Assembly: GCA_963784065.1 (NCBI GenBank)
Contig: CAWAQA010000006.1
Location: forward strand, 1 to 64,000
Length of the DNA: 64,000 nt
From: CAWAQA01 sp963784065
GTDB lineage: Bacteria > Acidobacteriota > Vicinamibacteria > Vicinamibacterales > UBA2999
Direction of reading: 5' to 3'
The notes beneath the pieces are model-generated. The model ran no database searches. It worked only from the letters and a program-made list of their open reading frames with translations, and was not told the DNA's origin. Every line of letters begins with the position of its first letter. Position 1 is the first letter of the stretch. Below, in pieces: positions 8,780 to 17,905 of the stretch. A program made the position numbers and the translations under genes.

Positions 8780-9553
8780 TTATCGCGTCTCTGCGGCAAC
8801 GATCTGCGTGGCAACGCTCCGAAAGTCCGGCCCCGTGATGTCCGGCTTTGGACCGAGCGGGTAGAGGACCTTCCCCGGTCTCGCAATGAACGCCGCGGCA
8901 TATCCCGCACGAAGGGCTCCGACGATGTCCCAGGCATGTGCGGCTACGAGGCGGAGTTGAGCGACCGGAACGCCAAGCGCATCAGCGACGGAGCGGTACG
9001 CCTCCGGAGCCGGCTTGAATCGCCGCACGGTGTCCACGGAGAACGAACGTTCGAAGAACGCGGTCAGGCCGGCGTTTGTCAGTTGTTGCTGGACGGCTGC
9101 CGGCGCGGAGTTCGTCAGCGTGACGAGCCTCAGTCCTGCGTCGCGCATCGTTTGAAGACCGTCCCGCACGTCCGGATGGGCGGGAAGCGTCAGCATGCCT
9201 TGAAGGATACGGGTGCGGTCGGCGGCTGACAGGTTAGTCCCGCGCGCACCCGCGACCATGTCGAGGGCCGCCCCGCCGATGCTGGCAAAGTCGGAGTATG
9301 GGCCGGCCAGCGTCGCCACTTCCGAATAGAGCAGGACGTGTGCGAACCAGTCCTGCAACACGCGACCCTCTCCGAACGTCTGTCTGAAGTGCGGCTCCAG
9401 CGCGCCGATATCCAACAAGGTCTCGTTGACGTCGCAGACGATAACGCGAGGCATACGGCGATCTCCTTGAGTGTCGGCGAAGCCGCGAGCGATTCCGATC
9501 GTGTACGCGCCGCCTGCGAGCGCGGTATGGAGGAACGCGCGCCGACTGGTCAC
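8780..9553 (-). CDS. Haloacid dehalogenase type II, possible Tat-signal form
   Basis: HAD-superfamily hydrolase of the L-2-haloacid dehalogenase type. The nucleophile motif CDVNETLLD carries Asp at the start of motif I; motif II is TLTNSAP, motif III is near RRFKPAPEAY, and a late acidic residue lies at AAHAWD. Two starts are possible. GTG 9553 adds a twin-arginine signal (SRRAFLHTALAGG), giving 258 residues. ATG 9454 gives the usual cytoplasmic 224-residue enzyme and has a strong AAGGAGAT ribosome site. The dehalogenase call is firm; the location in the cell depends on the start. A paired repeat box lies 46 bp before the GTG. Confidence 0.8.
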   Translation of the reverse strand: MTSRRAFLHTALAGGAYTIGIARGFADTQGDRRMPRVIVCDVNETLLDIGALEPHFRQTFGEGRVLQDWFAHVLLYSEVATLAGPYSDFASIGGAALDMVAGARGTNLSAADRTRILQGMLTLPAHPDVRDGLQTMRDAGLRLVTLTNSAPAAVQQQLTNAGLTAFFERSFSVDTVRRFKPAPEAYRSVADALGVPVAQLRLVAAHAWDIVGALRAGYAAAFIARPGKVLYPLGPKPDITGPDFRSVATQIVAAETR

Positions 9554-9598
9554 GGCTTTGCGCGCTCGCGGTCCAGCTTGAAGCGGCCGCCGTGCACC

Positions 9599-9634
9599 GG
9601 GGAATTCTCGCGGTCGAGCGAAGAATTTTCCCGC
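9599..9634. promoter_or_regulatory. Paired repeat box (site B)
   Basis: GGGGAATTCTCGCG at 9599-9612 is repeated 21 bp later as AGAATTTTCCCGCG at 9622-9635. The right edge is 111 bp before the gene at 9745 and the left edge 46 bp before the long form of the dehalogenase gene, so it may serve either. It belongs with the boxes at 936, 4591 and 4784. Confidence 0.4.
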
Positions 9635-9744
9635 GGCCATCCCCGTCCCCTGCGGTGGATGCCCTGGTCCGGGGGTTCTTCCGAGGTTTCGTGGTTCAAA
9701 CGATTGGCCCGTGTCTTGCGCCTCCTTAGGAACGAGCACGCGCC

Positions 9745-10102
9745 ATGTTCCGCATCGCAATGATCGCCGGCCTCCTCACACTCGCCATCGGGCAGAACGC
9801 GGCTCTGGTGTGCCGAGTGTGGTGCGACCGGGACGCCGTCTCCAACAGTGTCTGCGCACACGCAGAAACCCGTGCAGAAGGCGCCATCGTCACCGACGCC
9901 GGCTGCACCCTCACCGCCGAGACCGCTTTGTTCATCCGTGAGGACGGGCGCCACGGTCCATCGGCACTCGGCCCCGCACCGGTGCTGACCGTCGCAGCGT
10001 TCCAATTGCTGCCATCGGCGGCACATCAGGTACGCCGGATCCCGCGCGCGGCGGGCGCTCTTCCTTGCGCCTGTACCTCCCATCCGCGCGCTTCGGATTT
10101 AG
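9745..10102 (+). CDS. Small exported Cys-containing protein, frameshifted
   Basis: The frame at 9745 starts with a hydrophobic leader (FRIAMIAGLLTLAIG) and then VCRVWCD, with further Cys near residues 37 and 54. It resembles small exported proteins of soil bacteria, but I cannot name a family. Read in frame it continues to 10503 with no sensible composition. After a one-base change near 10010-10025 the alternative frame ends neatly with ALFLAPVPPIRALRI and TAG at 10100-10102, which I take as the real end. It lies 111 bp after a paired repeat box. Confidence 0.5.
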
Positions 10103-10236
10103 CGCATCCCCCGCGTGGCACGGCCTCAGGGCCGTCCTCGATCTCACCACATTTCGCAGAACCCCGCGGCCACCGGCCGCGGGTAGCGTCAACGATGATT
10201 CGTGTGGCCTCTGGCCCAAGTAAAGGTTGGTTCGTC

Positions 10237-10922
10237 ATGACCAGGTTCACATTCCGTCCGCTTGCGATCGGCGCTCTGGCGCTTCTACTGTTCGGGGGAA
10301 CGCGTTCTCACAGACTGCGTCGCTCGTCCTCAGCACACTCGAGGTGCAGAAACTGGTCGCGAGCAGTGATCCGGCAGACAATGCCAGGCTCAGCACTCAC
10401 TTCGCTCTGCTCAGCGAGCGATATGCGGCTGAAGCCAAACGGCACGAGGCAATGGCCAGGTCGTTCGTGGGCAACCCGAACCGCAACACTGGGGCGGGCA
10501 TGAGCGTGCACTGCCACAAGCTGGCCGAACTCAACAGCCATTCGGCGACGACGCTGCGCGAGCTTGCGAGCCACCACCAGAAGCTGGCTGGCGGGGCGCC
10601 TTCGACACCGCCTCGTGACGGGGCGCGCTTCCAGGGCGGCGCCGGCGCCTCTCAACCGACCGAGCAGGAGCTGCATGCCTGGGCGGCAAAGGCCGACATC
10701 CCGGCAGATCACCGCGCGCTCGCGGAGTATTTCCAGACGCTGGCGAAGCGGTACTCCGCGGACGCCACCGCCCACGTCGCCATTGCGCAGTCCTATCGCG
10801 GCACACGAATCGCGCTGGCGGCGGATCACTGCGACCGGATCGTCGCGAAGGCCCGTGAATCGGCACAGGAGGCCACGGCCGCGGCAGAGATGCACTTGCA
10901 GTTCGCTCACATCGCGAGGTGA
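10237..10922 (+). CDS. Exported protein with two homologous helical repeats, frameshifted
   Basis: ATG 10237 follows an AAAGG ribosome site and encodes a signal peptide (FRPLAIGALALLLFGG). A frame change near 10300 leads into a clean frame ending at 10922. The mature protein holds two similar units of about 70 residues, the first around LSTHFALLSERYAAEAKRHE and the second around LAEYFQTLAKRYSADATAHV. Each ends with a conserved CHKLAELN or CDRIVAKA block, so each unit has one Cys and several His. A gene-internal duplication with metal- or heme-binding potential is possible, but no function is known to me. Confidence 0.7.
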
Positions 10923-11074
10923 CCCAGGGCGGCCGGGCCGGCCCTCGCGCCGACCCGGCCGCCGCAGCGCCATCGGGACCAACATGACACCGTTCACTGG
11001 CATCCACCACCTCCTCCTCGTCGCGCTGATCGGCGATGTCTCGGCCGGCGGATTTTCGGCTTTGTCGGATTCCA

Positions 11075-11905
11075 TCAGCGTCCCCGTTCGTCCCAATGCA
11101 CGATTCTTCGCTTGATCGCGCGAATGATCAGGTGGAGCAGAATGCCCAGTGCGCCCAGGATAATCAATGCGGCGAAGACCCCCGCGACATCCGTCACCGC
11201 CTGCGCCTGCACGATGGTGACGCCGATGCCGCGTTGGGCGCCGAGAAATTCGGCGACGATGGTGCCGAGCAGCGCGTAGACCGCGGCCATATCGAGCCCG
11301 GCGAAGATGAAAGGCGCGGCCGAAGGCAGCTTGACCCGCGCATAGACCTCCAGCCGCGATGCGGAGAGCGAGCGCATCAGATCGATGCGTTCCGGTTCGG
11401 TGTTACGGATGCCGGTGAAACTGTTGACCATCAACGGAAAGAAGGCGAGCAGCGCCGCCATGGCGATCTTCGAACCGTTGCCGAAGCCGAACCAGATGAC
11501 GATGAGCGGCGCGATGGCGACTTTTGGCAGCGTTTGCAGCGCAAAGGCGTAGGGCATCAGCACCGTTTCGACGCTGCGAAACTCCGCCATCAGCGACCCG
11601 ATGAGAAGCCCCAGGATCGATCCGATGACGAAACCCATTGCGGCATTCGCCAGGGTGCTGGCGATAGGGATATAGAAACCGGTCGGGCTGTCCAGCGGTA
11701 CGAACAATCCCGATTTCAGAGCCGCCCATACCTGCATCGGCGTTGGAAGGATGTAGGTGGGCACGTCGAGAAATGTAACGCCGGCCTGCCAAATCGCGAG
11801 CAGAGCTGCGATGCCAGCGAGCTTCAATAACAATCCACTTGCGCGCACGCGCTGCCGCTTCGCGTCTTCGACGGTCAACTCTCTGGAATCCAGCGCGCTC
11901 CTCAA
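11075..11905 (-). CDS. ABC transporter permease, NitT/TauT/SsuC type
   Basis: Inner-membrane permease of the nitrate/taurine/sulfonate uptake family, 276 residues and intact. About six transmembrane helices are visible. The cytoplasmic EAA loop is MRSLSASRLEVYARVKLPSA, ending with the usual LPxAxP, near residues 178-200. Its start overlaps the stop of the ATPase gene by 4 bp, so the two are translationally coupled. With the binding protein it makes a complete transporter. Codon use (GAA, GAT, AAA, TTG) is more relaxed than in neighbouring genes and fits an alphaproteobacterial origin; that is an inference. The substrate is unknown. Confidence 0.9.
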   Translation of the reverse strand: MRSALDSRELTVEDAKRQRVRASGLLLKLAGIAALLAIWQAGVTFLDVPTYILPTPMQVWAALKSGLFVPLDSPTGFYIPIASTLANAAMGFVIGSILGLLIGSLMAEFRSVETVLMPYAFALQTLPKVAIAPLIVIWFGFGNGSKIAMAALLAFFPLMVNSFTGIRNTEPERIDLMRSLSASRLEVYARVKLPSAAPFIFAGLDMAAVYALLGTIVAEFLGAQRGIGVTIVQAQAVTDVAGVFAALIILGALGILLHLIIRAIKRRIVHWDERGR

Positions 11906-12730
11906 GCGCGGTCCAGCACGGAGCGGATTTCTTTGGTCAGCCGCAGATAATCCGAATGTTCCGGCGTTGACGCGAAATCGCGCGGGCGCGGCAGTGTCAC
12001 CGCGAAATCGGCCAGGATGCGCCCCGGCCGGGGGGACATCACCAGCACGCGATCACTCAGAAAGACGGACTCGGCGATACTGTGGGTGATAAGCAGCACG
12101 GTCTTTCCGCTCGCCTGCCAGATTCGCTGCAATTCGACGTTCAGCCGTTCGCGCGTCAGCGCATCCAGCGCGCCGAACGGTTCGTCCATCAATAGAATCC
12201 TGGGATCGCGCGCCAGCGCCCGGCAGATGGCGGCGCGCTGCTGCATGCCGCCCGAAAGTTCGTAGGGATATTTGTTTTCAAATCCCTTCAGCCCCGCCAT
12301 TTCGAGCAATGCTTGCACGCCGGTCGCCGCGCGGCCGCGCGCCGGACCGACGCGAAGGGGCAGGCCTGTGTTCTGTGCCACGGTCAGCCAGGGCAGCAGC
12401 GTCGCGCTTTGGAAGACGACGCCGACATCAGGCGAAGGGCCGGAGACGGCATGACCTGCGATCGAAAGCCTGCCGCCGCTGGCCGGCTCCAGCCCCGCGA
12501 GGATGCGCAGGAACGTGCTCTTGCCGCAGCCGGACGGGCCGACCAAGTGACACGAATTCGCCGTGGGCAATGGAAACGTTCACGTCTTCAAGGGCGAGGA
12601 CCGTTTCACCGGATGCCGTGAAATAGGTCTTTCCGACGCTGCTGGCGGCAATCAGAGGGGACGCGCCGGTTTGAACCGCGTGTGCAGGCCGCACAAATTC
12701 CCCCTTCTCCGACAATGGCACCGATAGCAT
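11902..12730 (-). CDS. ABC transporter ATPase, NitT/TauT/SsuB type, one frameshift
   Basis: ATP-hydrolysing subunit for the permease at 11075-11905. From ATG 12730 the N-terminus reads SSVGKTYFTASGETVLALED, then one extra T near 12545-12550 breaks the frame just before Walker A GPSGCGKST. Further blocks are the Q-loop VVFQSATLLPWLTV, signature LSGGMQQRAAICRAL, Walker B ILLMDEPFGALD and switch LLITHSIAESVFL. The length after correction is about 275 residues, normal for the family. The start codon overlaps a possible ATG of the divergent binding-protein gene at 12729. It is co-transcribed with the permease. Confidence 0.88.
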
Positions 12731-12770
12731 GATAGCGACGCGGGACAAAACAGCAGCGGACTCACAGCGC

Positions 12771-14084
12771 ATGCACATCGGCCGGCGTGACGTTCTCATC
12801 GGATTTGCCGGTGCACTGGCCGCTAGCCTTGCGCCGCTTGGCGTTTCGGCGGCTCAGTTGCGCGCCCTTCGCGTGGGCTTTGCCTCGAAGACGGTCAACG
12901 GGCAGGGGCTGAACACGCTGCTCCCGGGTCCCCTCGGTTACGCCGCCGCCGCCGGGTTCGAACTGCAGTCAATGCATCTCGGCGCGATGAGCAGCGTGCA
13001 GATCGCGCTCGACCGCAATGCGGTGGATATCGGCGTTTCCACGCCGTCCTTCAGCCTGCCGCTCTATGCGCGCGGAGAATTGCCGCAGACGGTTGCATTC
13101 TACGAATACACCTATCCCTATAAATGGGACATCGCGGTGAAGCCGAATTCACCGCTGAAAACCTATGCCGAACTGAAAGGCAAGCGTATTGGCGTATCGA
13201 CGCTCGGCACCACCGATTATCCAGTAACGCAATTGGTGTTGAAGCTGAACGGCGTTGATCCGAAATCGCTGAGCTGGCAGGCGGTGGGCGAAGGCGTCGT
13301 CGCCGGCATCGCGCTCGACCGCGGCGCCATCGACGCGCTTGCCTATTACGATGTCGGTTTCGGCATGATCGACAATGCGGGAATACCCATGCGTTTCCTG
13401 CCGAGGCCAGCCCAGGTGCCGATGGTGGGCGGGCTCTTCATGACGGCGACGCGCGATTTCCTGGCGAAGAACCGGCCGCTGGTTGTCGCCTACGGGCGCA
13501 GCATGGCGATGGCCACCGAATTCATTCTCGCCAACCCGAATGCCGCCGCTGCCGCCTATCTGAAAAAGTATCCGGAAGCGGCGCCGCGCGGCGTATCGGC
13601 CCAGGATGCGATTGCGCAGATCGTGAAATCGGTGAGGAAGCGGATCACGCTGTACCGGCCGCCTTATGCGGGCGGCAAGACCGGGCAGATTTTCGAGTCC
13701 GAATGGCGCGAGGAAGCGAAGCTTGCCGGACTCAGTATTCCCGACGTGCGCCCGCTGTTCACGCAGGAACTAACCGATGAGATCAACGCCTTCGACAAGG
13801 CGCCGATCATCGCCGCGGCGAAGGCGCAGAAGGCTGAGCAGCCCGTAGTGAAAGCGGTAATCATCGCGCCCGTGCGAGCGAGGTCGTATCGCGCGATTGA
13901 AACGCGCTCGCGCGCGGACAAAATCCACGCTGACCGCCAGTGCCGGGTCAATGCCTGCCAGAGCGCGCGAATCAGTGCGAGAAGGATACCAAGAGCGGCG
14001 GCGAGACGGCCTTGGAGGCCGCGCGGCGTGCCGAGCCGATCAGCTGACCGCATGCGCAAGCCGAGATTGAAGCCGCCAGCGTGA
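12771..14084 (+). CDS. ABC transporter substrate-binding protein, NMT1/THI5-like, altered C-terminus
   Basis: Periplasmic binding protein for the divergent permease/ATPase pair. ATG 12771 is preferred because it gives a compact twin-arginine signal (GRRDVLIGFAGALAASLAPL). The mature protein shows KTYAELKGKRIGVSTLGT and the EGVVAGIALDRGAIDAL block typical of NMT1/SsuA-like proteins. Homology-like sequence ends about 13835 (KAQKAEQ). The remaining 83 codons to TGA 14082-14084 are Arg-rich and antisense to a transposase remnant that begins at 13838. The gene has therefore lost its natural end to that insertion. The ligand is not evident. Confidence 0.85.
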   Translation: MHIGRRDVLIGFAGALAASLAPLGVSAAQLRALRVGFASKTVNGQGLNTLLPGPLGYAAAAGFELQSMHLGAMSSVQIALDRNAVDIGVSTPSFSLPLYARGELPQTVAFYEYTYPYKWDIAVKPNSPLKTYAELKGKRIGVSTLGTTDYPVTQLVLKLNGVDPKSLSWQAVGEGVVAGIALDRGAIDALAYYDVGFGMIDNAGIPMRFLPRPAQVPMVGGLFMTATRDFLAKNRPLVVAYGRSMAMATEFILANPNAAAAAYLKKYPEAAPRGVSAQDAIAQIVKSVRKRITLYRPPYAGGKTGQIFESEWREEAKLAGLSIPDVRPLFTQELTDEINAFDKAPIIAAAKAQKAEQPVVKAVIIAPVRARSYRAIETRSRADKIHADRQCRVNACQSARISARRIPRAAARRPWRPRGVPSRSADRMRKPRLKPPA

Positions 14085-14376
14085 ATCAGCAAGCGCAGAC
14101 CCCGCGGACCGCGGATGCGCCGACGATTGCGATAAACCGCGTCGCGTGCGGTCAGGTTCTTCTTCAAGTGTCATCGTCCGCGATCGGGTCCGGAGATGTA
14201 GCTGCGGATGCCGACGGGCTTCGAGATCGACGAGCGATTGATTGCTGTGGTAGCCCTTGTCGCCGACGACTTCTTCGACGCGTGTAGAACGGATGCGCGG
14301 CGGTCCGCGGCAGGTCGTGGGTCGCCACCCCCATCGCAGCCTGCTTCGCGCGCCGTTTTCGTTTGCCCATCGCCAT
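13838..14376 (-). mobile_element. Internally deleted DDE transposase remnant
   Basis: On the minus strand ATG 14376 begins MGKRKRRAKQAAMGVATHDL and RTAAHPFYTR, an N-terminus I associate with IS1182/IS4-type transposases. Within 40 bp the sequence jumps to the C-terminal part: VVGDKGYHSNQSLVDL, then GIRSYIS-PDRGR, ARDAVYRNRRRIRGPRG, HAGGFNLGL, and an end at FTTGC near 13838. Most of the catalytic domain is missing, and at least three frame changes are needed. It is therefore a collapsed element with both ends kept. It lies at the truncated 3' end of the binding-protein gene. Family assignment is tentative. Confidence 0.7.
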
Positions 14377-14470
14377 CGGCGACAGTGTAGGATGCGGGAT
14401 GGATCGCGTCGATCCTCAAGTCAACGCTTCATAGGGAGTCGGCAAGGCGGATTCCACGTCGAGGAGCCGT

Positions 14471-15794
14471 ATGAGTGATCGCACGCCCACGATTTGTCTG
14501 CTTGCGGTCGACGGGGTGCTGATTGCGACCGTTTCTGTCGCGCCCCAGACGCGGGCGCTCACGATTACCCGCGCCAACGTCGTTGATGTCATCGACGGAC
14601 AGATCGGGCCAAACACCACAGTGACGATCAGCGGCAAGACGATCACCAGCGTCACACCGAACGGCAGGACACCCGCAAATGCGCGTGTGGTGGACGGCCG
14701 AGGCAAGTTCCTGATTCCAGGTCTCTGGGATATGCACGCACACATGGAGGCGAGTGGAGAGGCGTGGCTCCCACTCTATGTGGCGAACGGCGTGACCGGC
14801 ATCCGTGACATGGGGTCGAAGGTTGACCTGATTCTGAAGATGCGTGACGACACTGCATCTGGTCGCGTCTCGGACCGCGCATCTTCGCCGCCGGGCCGAT
14901 TCTCGATGATGCACCCGGCGAATGGCCATTCAGAATGCGCGTGAACACGGCCGAGGGTGGCACGTCCACGGTTCAACTCCTGAAGCGTCGAGGAGTGGAC
15001 TTGACCAAGGTCCACAACTTCACGCCTCGCGACGTGTATTTTGCGATCGCCGCAGAGGCGCGGCGCCAACGTCTGCCGCTCGCAGGACACGTCCCCTTGA
15101 AGGTGACGACCGAGGAGGCCATCGAGGCCGGCCAGAGCAGCATCGAACATTTCTCGGAGTCGCGATTGTGGATGCAGTGCTCAGGTGGCAGCACGTATTA
15201 CCCCGAAGTGTGCGCGCCTCTGTTTCGAACGCTCGCGAGCCGAGGCGTGTGGCAGACGCCTACGCTACTCGCAATGTCCGAATTGGTCACGATCGGGACA
15301 CCGGGGTCGTCAATTCGTGCGCAGCAGCTGGATTATGCGACCAAATCGGTCAGGGCCATGTGGGCCGATAATCAAAGCATGTTTGCCGCAAAGCCCGAGG
15401 TGGTTCGGATATTCAAACAGCGAGCTGAGGTGGCAGTGGTCGTCACGAGAGACATGGCAGAAGCCGGCGTCGGCATTTTGGCCGGGTGCGACAGCATGAT
15501 CGCCGGTTTCTGCGTGCATGACGAGGTCGCGGCGATGGTGCGCGGAGGTATGACGCCCCTTGCGGCCTTGCAGACGGCTACACTCAATCCAGCGCGCTAT
15601 TTCGGTCTCTCGCAGACCGCCGGCAGCATCGGGTCCGGGCGCAGGGCTGATCTGGTTCTGTTGGACGCCAATCCCCTGACTGACATAGGGAATGTTCAAC
15701 GCATTCGCGCGGTGGTAGTTGGCGGGCGATTCTCGACCGGAAAGAGCTCGACACTCTACTGGCACAAGCGAAACTCGCGGCGAACCAGGAATAA
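14471..15794 (+). CDS. Amidohydrolase, imidazolonepropionase-like, frameshifted
   Basis: Metal-dependent hydrolase, probably exported, since the N-terminus has a hydrophobic stretch before residue 30. Metal ligands are visible: the HxH motif in DMHAHME, the later His in LAGHVP and IEHFSES, and the Asp in LAGCDS. The C-terminal strand RRADLVLLDANPLTDI is typical. Two frame changes are needed: near 14860 (giving PRIFAAGPILDD) and near 15730, after which the frame ends naturally as LLAQAKLAANQE with TAA 15792-15794. It lies between the transposase remnant and the 2-hydroxyacid dehydrogenase, and its codon style differs from the flanking transporter genes. The substrate is unknown. Confidence 0.8.
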
Positions 15795-15881
15795 CGCTGT
15801 CGCTCGTCTGAATCAGCGGTTCGTGCGAGGGCGGGACACGATGCGACTTCACCACAGGCTGCTGGCCTGGAGCGGTAAGGT

Positions 15882-17010
15882 CTAACGATTCAGGCCGCGC
15901 GCGAGATTGAGGCACATTTCTTCCAGATCGGCTGCAGCCAGATGCCGGTTCGCCACCGCTGTGTGCGGCATCAGGATGACATTGCCATCCTTGTACTTGA
16001 GCAGCGAATCGTCCGGCTTCGCCGGTTCGCTGTAGCCGACATCGAGACCGAGACCGGCGACGCGGCCGGAATCAATCGCTTCGATCAGCGCGTCGCGCTG
16101 CACGATTTCGGCGCGCGCTACGTTGACCAGAATGGCGCCGGGCTTGATGTGCGCGATTTCCTCGCGGCCGATCATGCCGCGCGTCGAATCGTTCAGTGGC
16201 ACTTGCAGCACGATGTAATCGGACTGCGCCAACAGCGTGGGCAGCGGAACGTAACGCGCGGCCAACGCCGCTTCATCCGCCGCCGGAAGCGGGCGTCGTT
16301 GGTGATAGAGGATATTCATCTCGAAGGCGCTGGCGCGCGCGGCGATCTCGCGGCCTACTTCGCCCAGGCCGACAATGCCGAGCGTTGCGCCTTGCAGTGC
16401 GCGCAAATTCGGTATGCGCGCGAAATTGGCATTGCCGATGAAACGCCGGTCATAGGGCCGCAGCGGATAACCTGCCTTGGCCAGCGCGTCCGCTGTGACG
16501 ACGCCGGAAAGATCGTTGACGCGTTTGCCCAATGCGATCATCAGCGCGAAGGCTTGCTCCGCCACTGCGACGTTCACCCGGCGGCGGACAGCGGTGTACG
16601 GCAATGTTGCGCGCTGCGCAAGCGCGTTCATCGATGTTCGCGATGAGATGCCCGAACTTGTGGACTACGTGCAGCTTTGGCGCGTTCTCCAAGGCTTCCG
16701 ACGTAACGACGAAACTTTCGACGATGGCGCCGTCGGCATCGCGGAGCTGCGTATCGAAATCGGCCTGATCTTCAGCGAAGGTCACCGTGGCGGGGAACAA
16801 CCCCGAAAGACGTTGGCGCAGCGCGTCGCGCCATTGGATGAAATCCAAATCGTGCGCGAAGAAGTCCGCCACCGCGGCCTGATGTTCCGCCGGCGTAGCG
16901 GGGTCGAGGATGACCGGCACGGTTTTAAGGAAATGATCTTCCTCCACTACAATGCGCGTCACAAAATCCGTCCTGCCTGCAATGGGCGCAATCTCTTCGG
17001 GACAATTCAT
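15882..17010 (-). CDS. D-isomer 2-hydroxyacid dehydrogenase, one frameshift
   Basis: NAD(P)-dependent oxidoreductase acting on D-2-hydroxyacids or their ketoacids. After joining frames near 16600 the protein is about 370 residues. The Rossmann motif is GIVGLGEVGREIAARA, the catalytic Arg lies in LVNVARAEIVQRDAL, an acidic residue in VGYSEPAKPDD, and the His in LMPHTAVANR. The N-terminal half includes an alternative GTG start at 16962. ATG 17010 overlaps, by two bases, the ATG of the divergent gene at 17009. The gene fits a small catabolic cluster with the ABC transporter, but the pathway is not identified. Confidence 0.85.
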
Positions 17011-17545
17011 GGCTCGCGTGAGGCTACTGGAAGAAGACGAAGCTGCCGACTCGGCCGAGTTTATCGAAAAGGTCCGCAGCGGCCGCCGCGGCAGTCTGTT
17101 GAATATTTACAGAGTGCTCTTGCACAGTCCACCGCTGGCCTCGGCCTGGTTCGATCTTCTCAACGCCGTGCGCTGGAAGACGAAGCTCAATGGCCGGCTG
17201 CGCGAGATCGTCATCATCCGCATCGCCTATTTGAACCTCGCGCAATATGGCCTGGTGCAGCACATCCCCGCGCTGGCGCTGGCGGACGGCATGACGCTTG
17301 CGGAATGCGACGCACTCGCCGATTGGCGCGCCACGTCCCTGTTCGGCGAAAGCGAACGCGCCGCGCTTGCCTTCACCGATGCGATGACGCGCGACATCAG
17401 AGTGCCGGACGATGTGTTCGCGGATTTGCGGCGGCATTTCGACGAGCGGCAGATCGTGGAGCTTTCCGTCCTGATCGGCGCTTACAACATGCATACGCGC
17501 GTGCAGGAAGCGCTGAAGCTCGATCGGGAGAAGCCAAAGACGTGA
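17009..17545 (+). CDS. Carboxymuconolactone decarboxylase-family (AhpD-like) protein
   Basis: A complete protein of 178 residues from ATG 17009. The central helix reads NGRLREIVIIRIAYLNLAQYG and is followed by QHIPALAL, where the family usually has the catalytic or peroxidatic region. The CxxC of AhpD is absent, so the closer relatives are the non-redox carboxymuconolactone decarboxylase-like proteins. A longer form from 16952 or 16985 is possible. The gene is divergent from the hydroxyacid dehydrogenase, with overlapping start codons, and codon use is like the ABC transporter genes. The substrate is not known. Confidence 0.85.
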   Translation: MARVRLLEEDEAADSAEFIEKVRSGRRGSLLNIYRVLLHSPPLASAWFDLLNAVRWKTKLNGRLREIVIIRIAYLNLAQYGLVQHIPALALADGMTLAECDALADWRATSLFGESERAALAFTDAMTRDIRVPDDVFADLRRHFDERQIVELSVLIGAYNMHTRVQEALKLDREKPKT

Positions 17546-17905
17546 GCATGGCGTCGGTGTCTTTGCCGAACAGTCCGTACGCGCTGTAACGATTCGGCCC
17601 CCGCACGGACGTCCCTTCGGCTGCTGCCGCTTCGTCACACCTCTGATCCTGCCATCGCGTCGTGGCCCGCGCTCGTCTCGGCGGTCTGCACCAGGACTAC
17701 CGACCGGAACCCGTCGCAGGATGAAGTCTTGCGAAGCACAACGGGACACATTTGTAGCCGGTGACGTGGCTGTTAGGTCGGTTCTCAGCATGCGTTTCTC
17801 TGAGAACCTGCTCACCGACTGCGAATGCCAGCAGGGGTGTCGAAGTCGGAACTCAATAGGCGAATAGCCTGACGACATCCCGATTTAACCTCCGGGAGAC
17901 TACAG
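17546..17905. other. Intergenic region with a hairpin
   Basis: No gene is supported between the decarboxylase-family gene and the secreted protein at 17906. The one clear structure is the hairpin at 17780-17808. Confidence 0.5.
17780..17808. promoter_or_regulatory. Perfect 9-bp inverted repeat
   Basis: GGTTCTCAG at 17780-17788 and CTGAGAACC at 17800-17808 are exact complements around an 11-base loop. No T-run follows, so it is less likely to be an intrinsic terminator. It ends 97 bp before the secreted-protein start and could be an operator. Confidence 0.4.
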
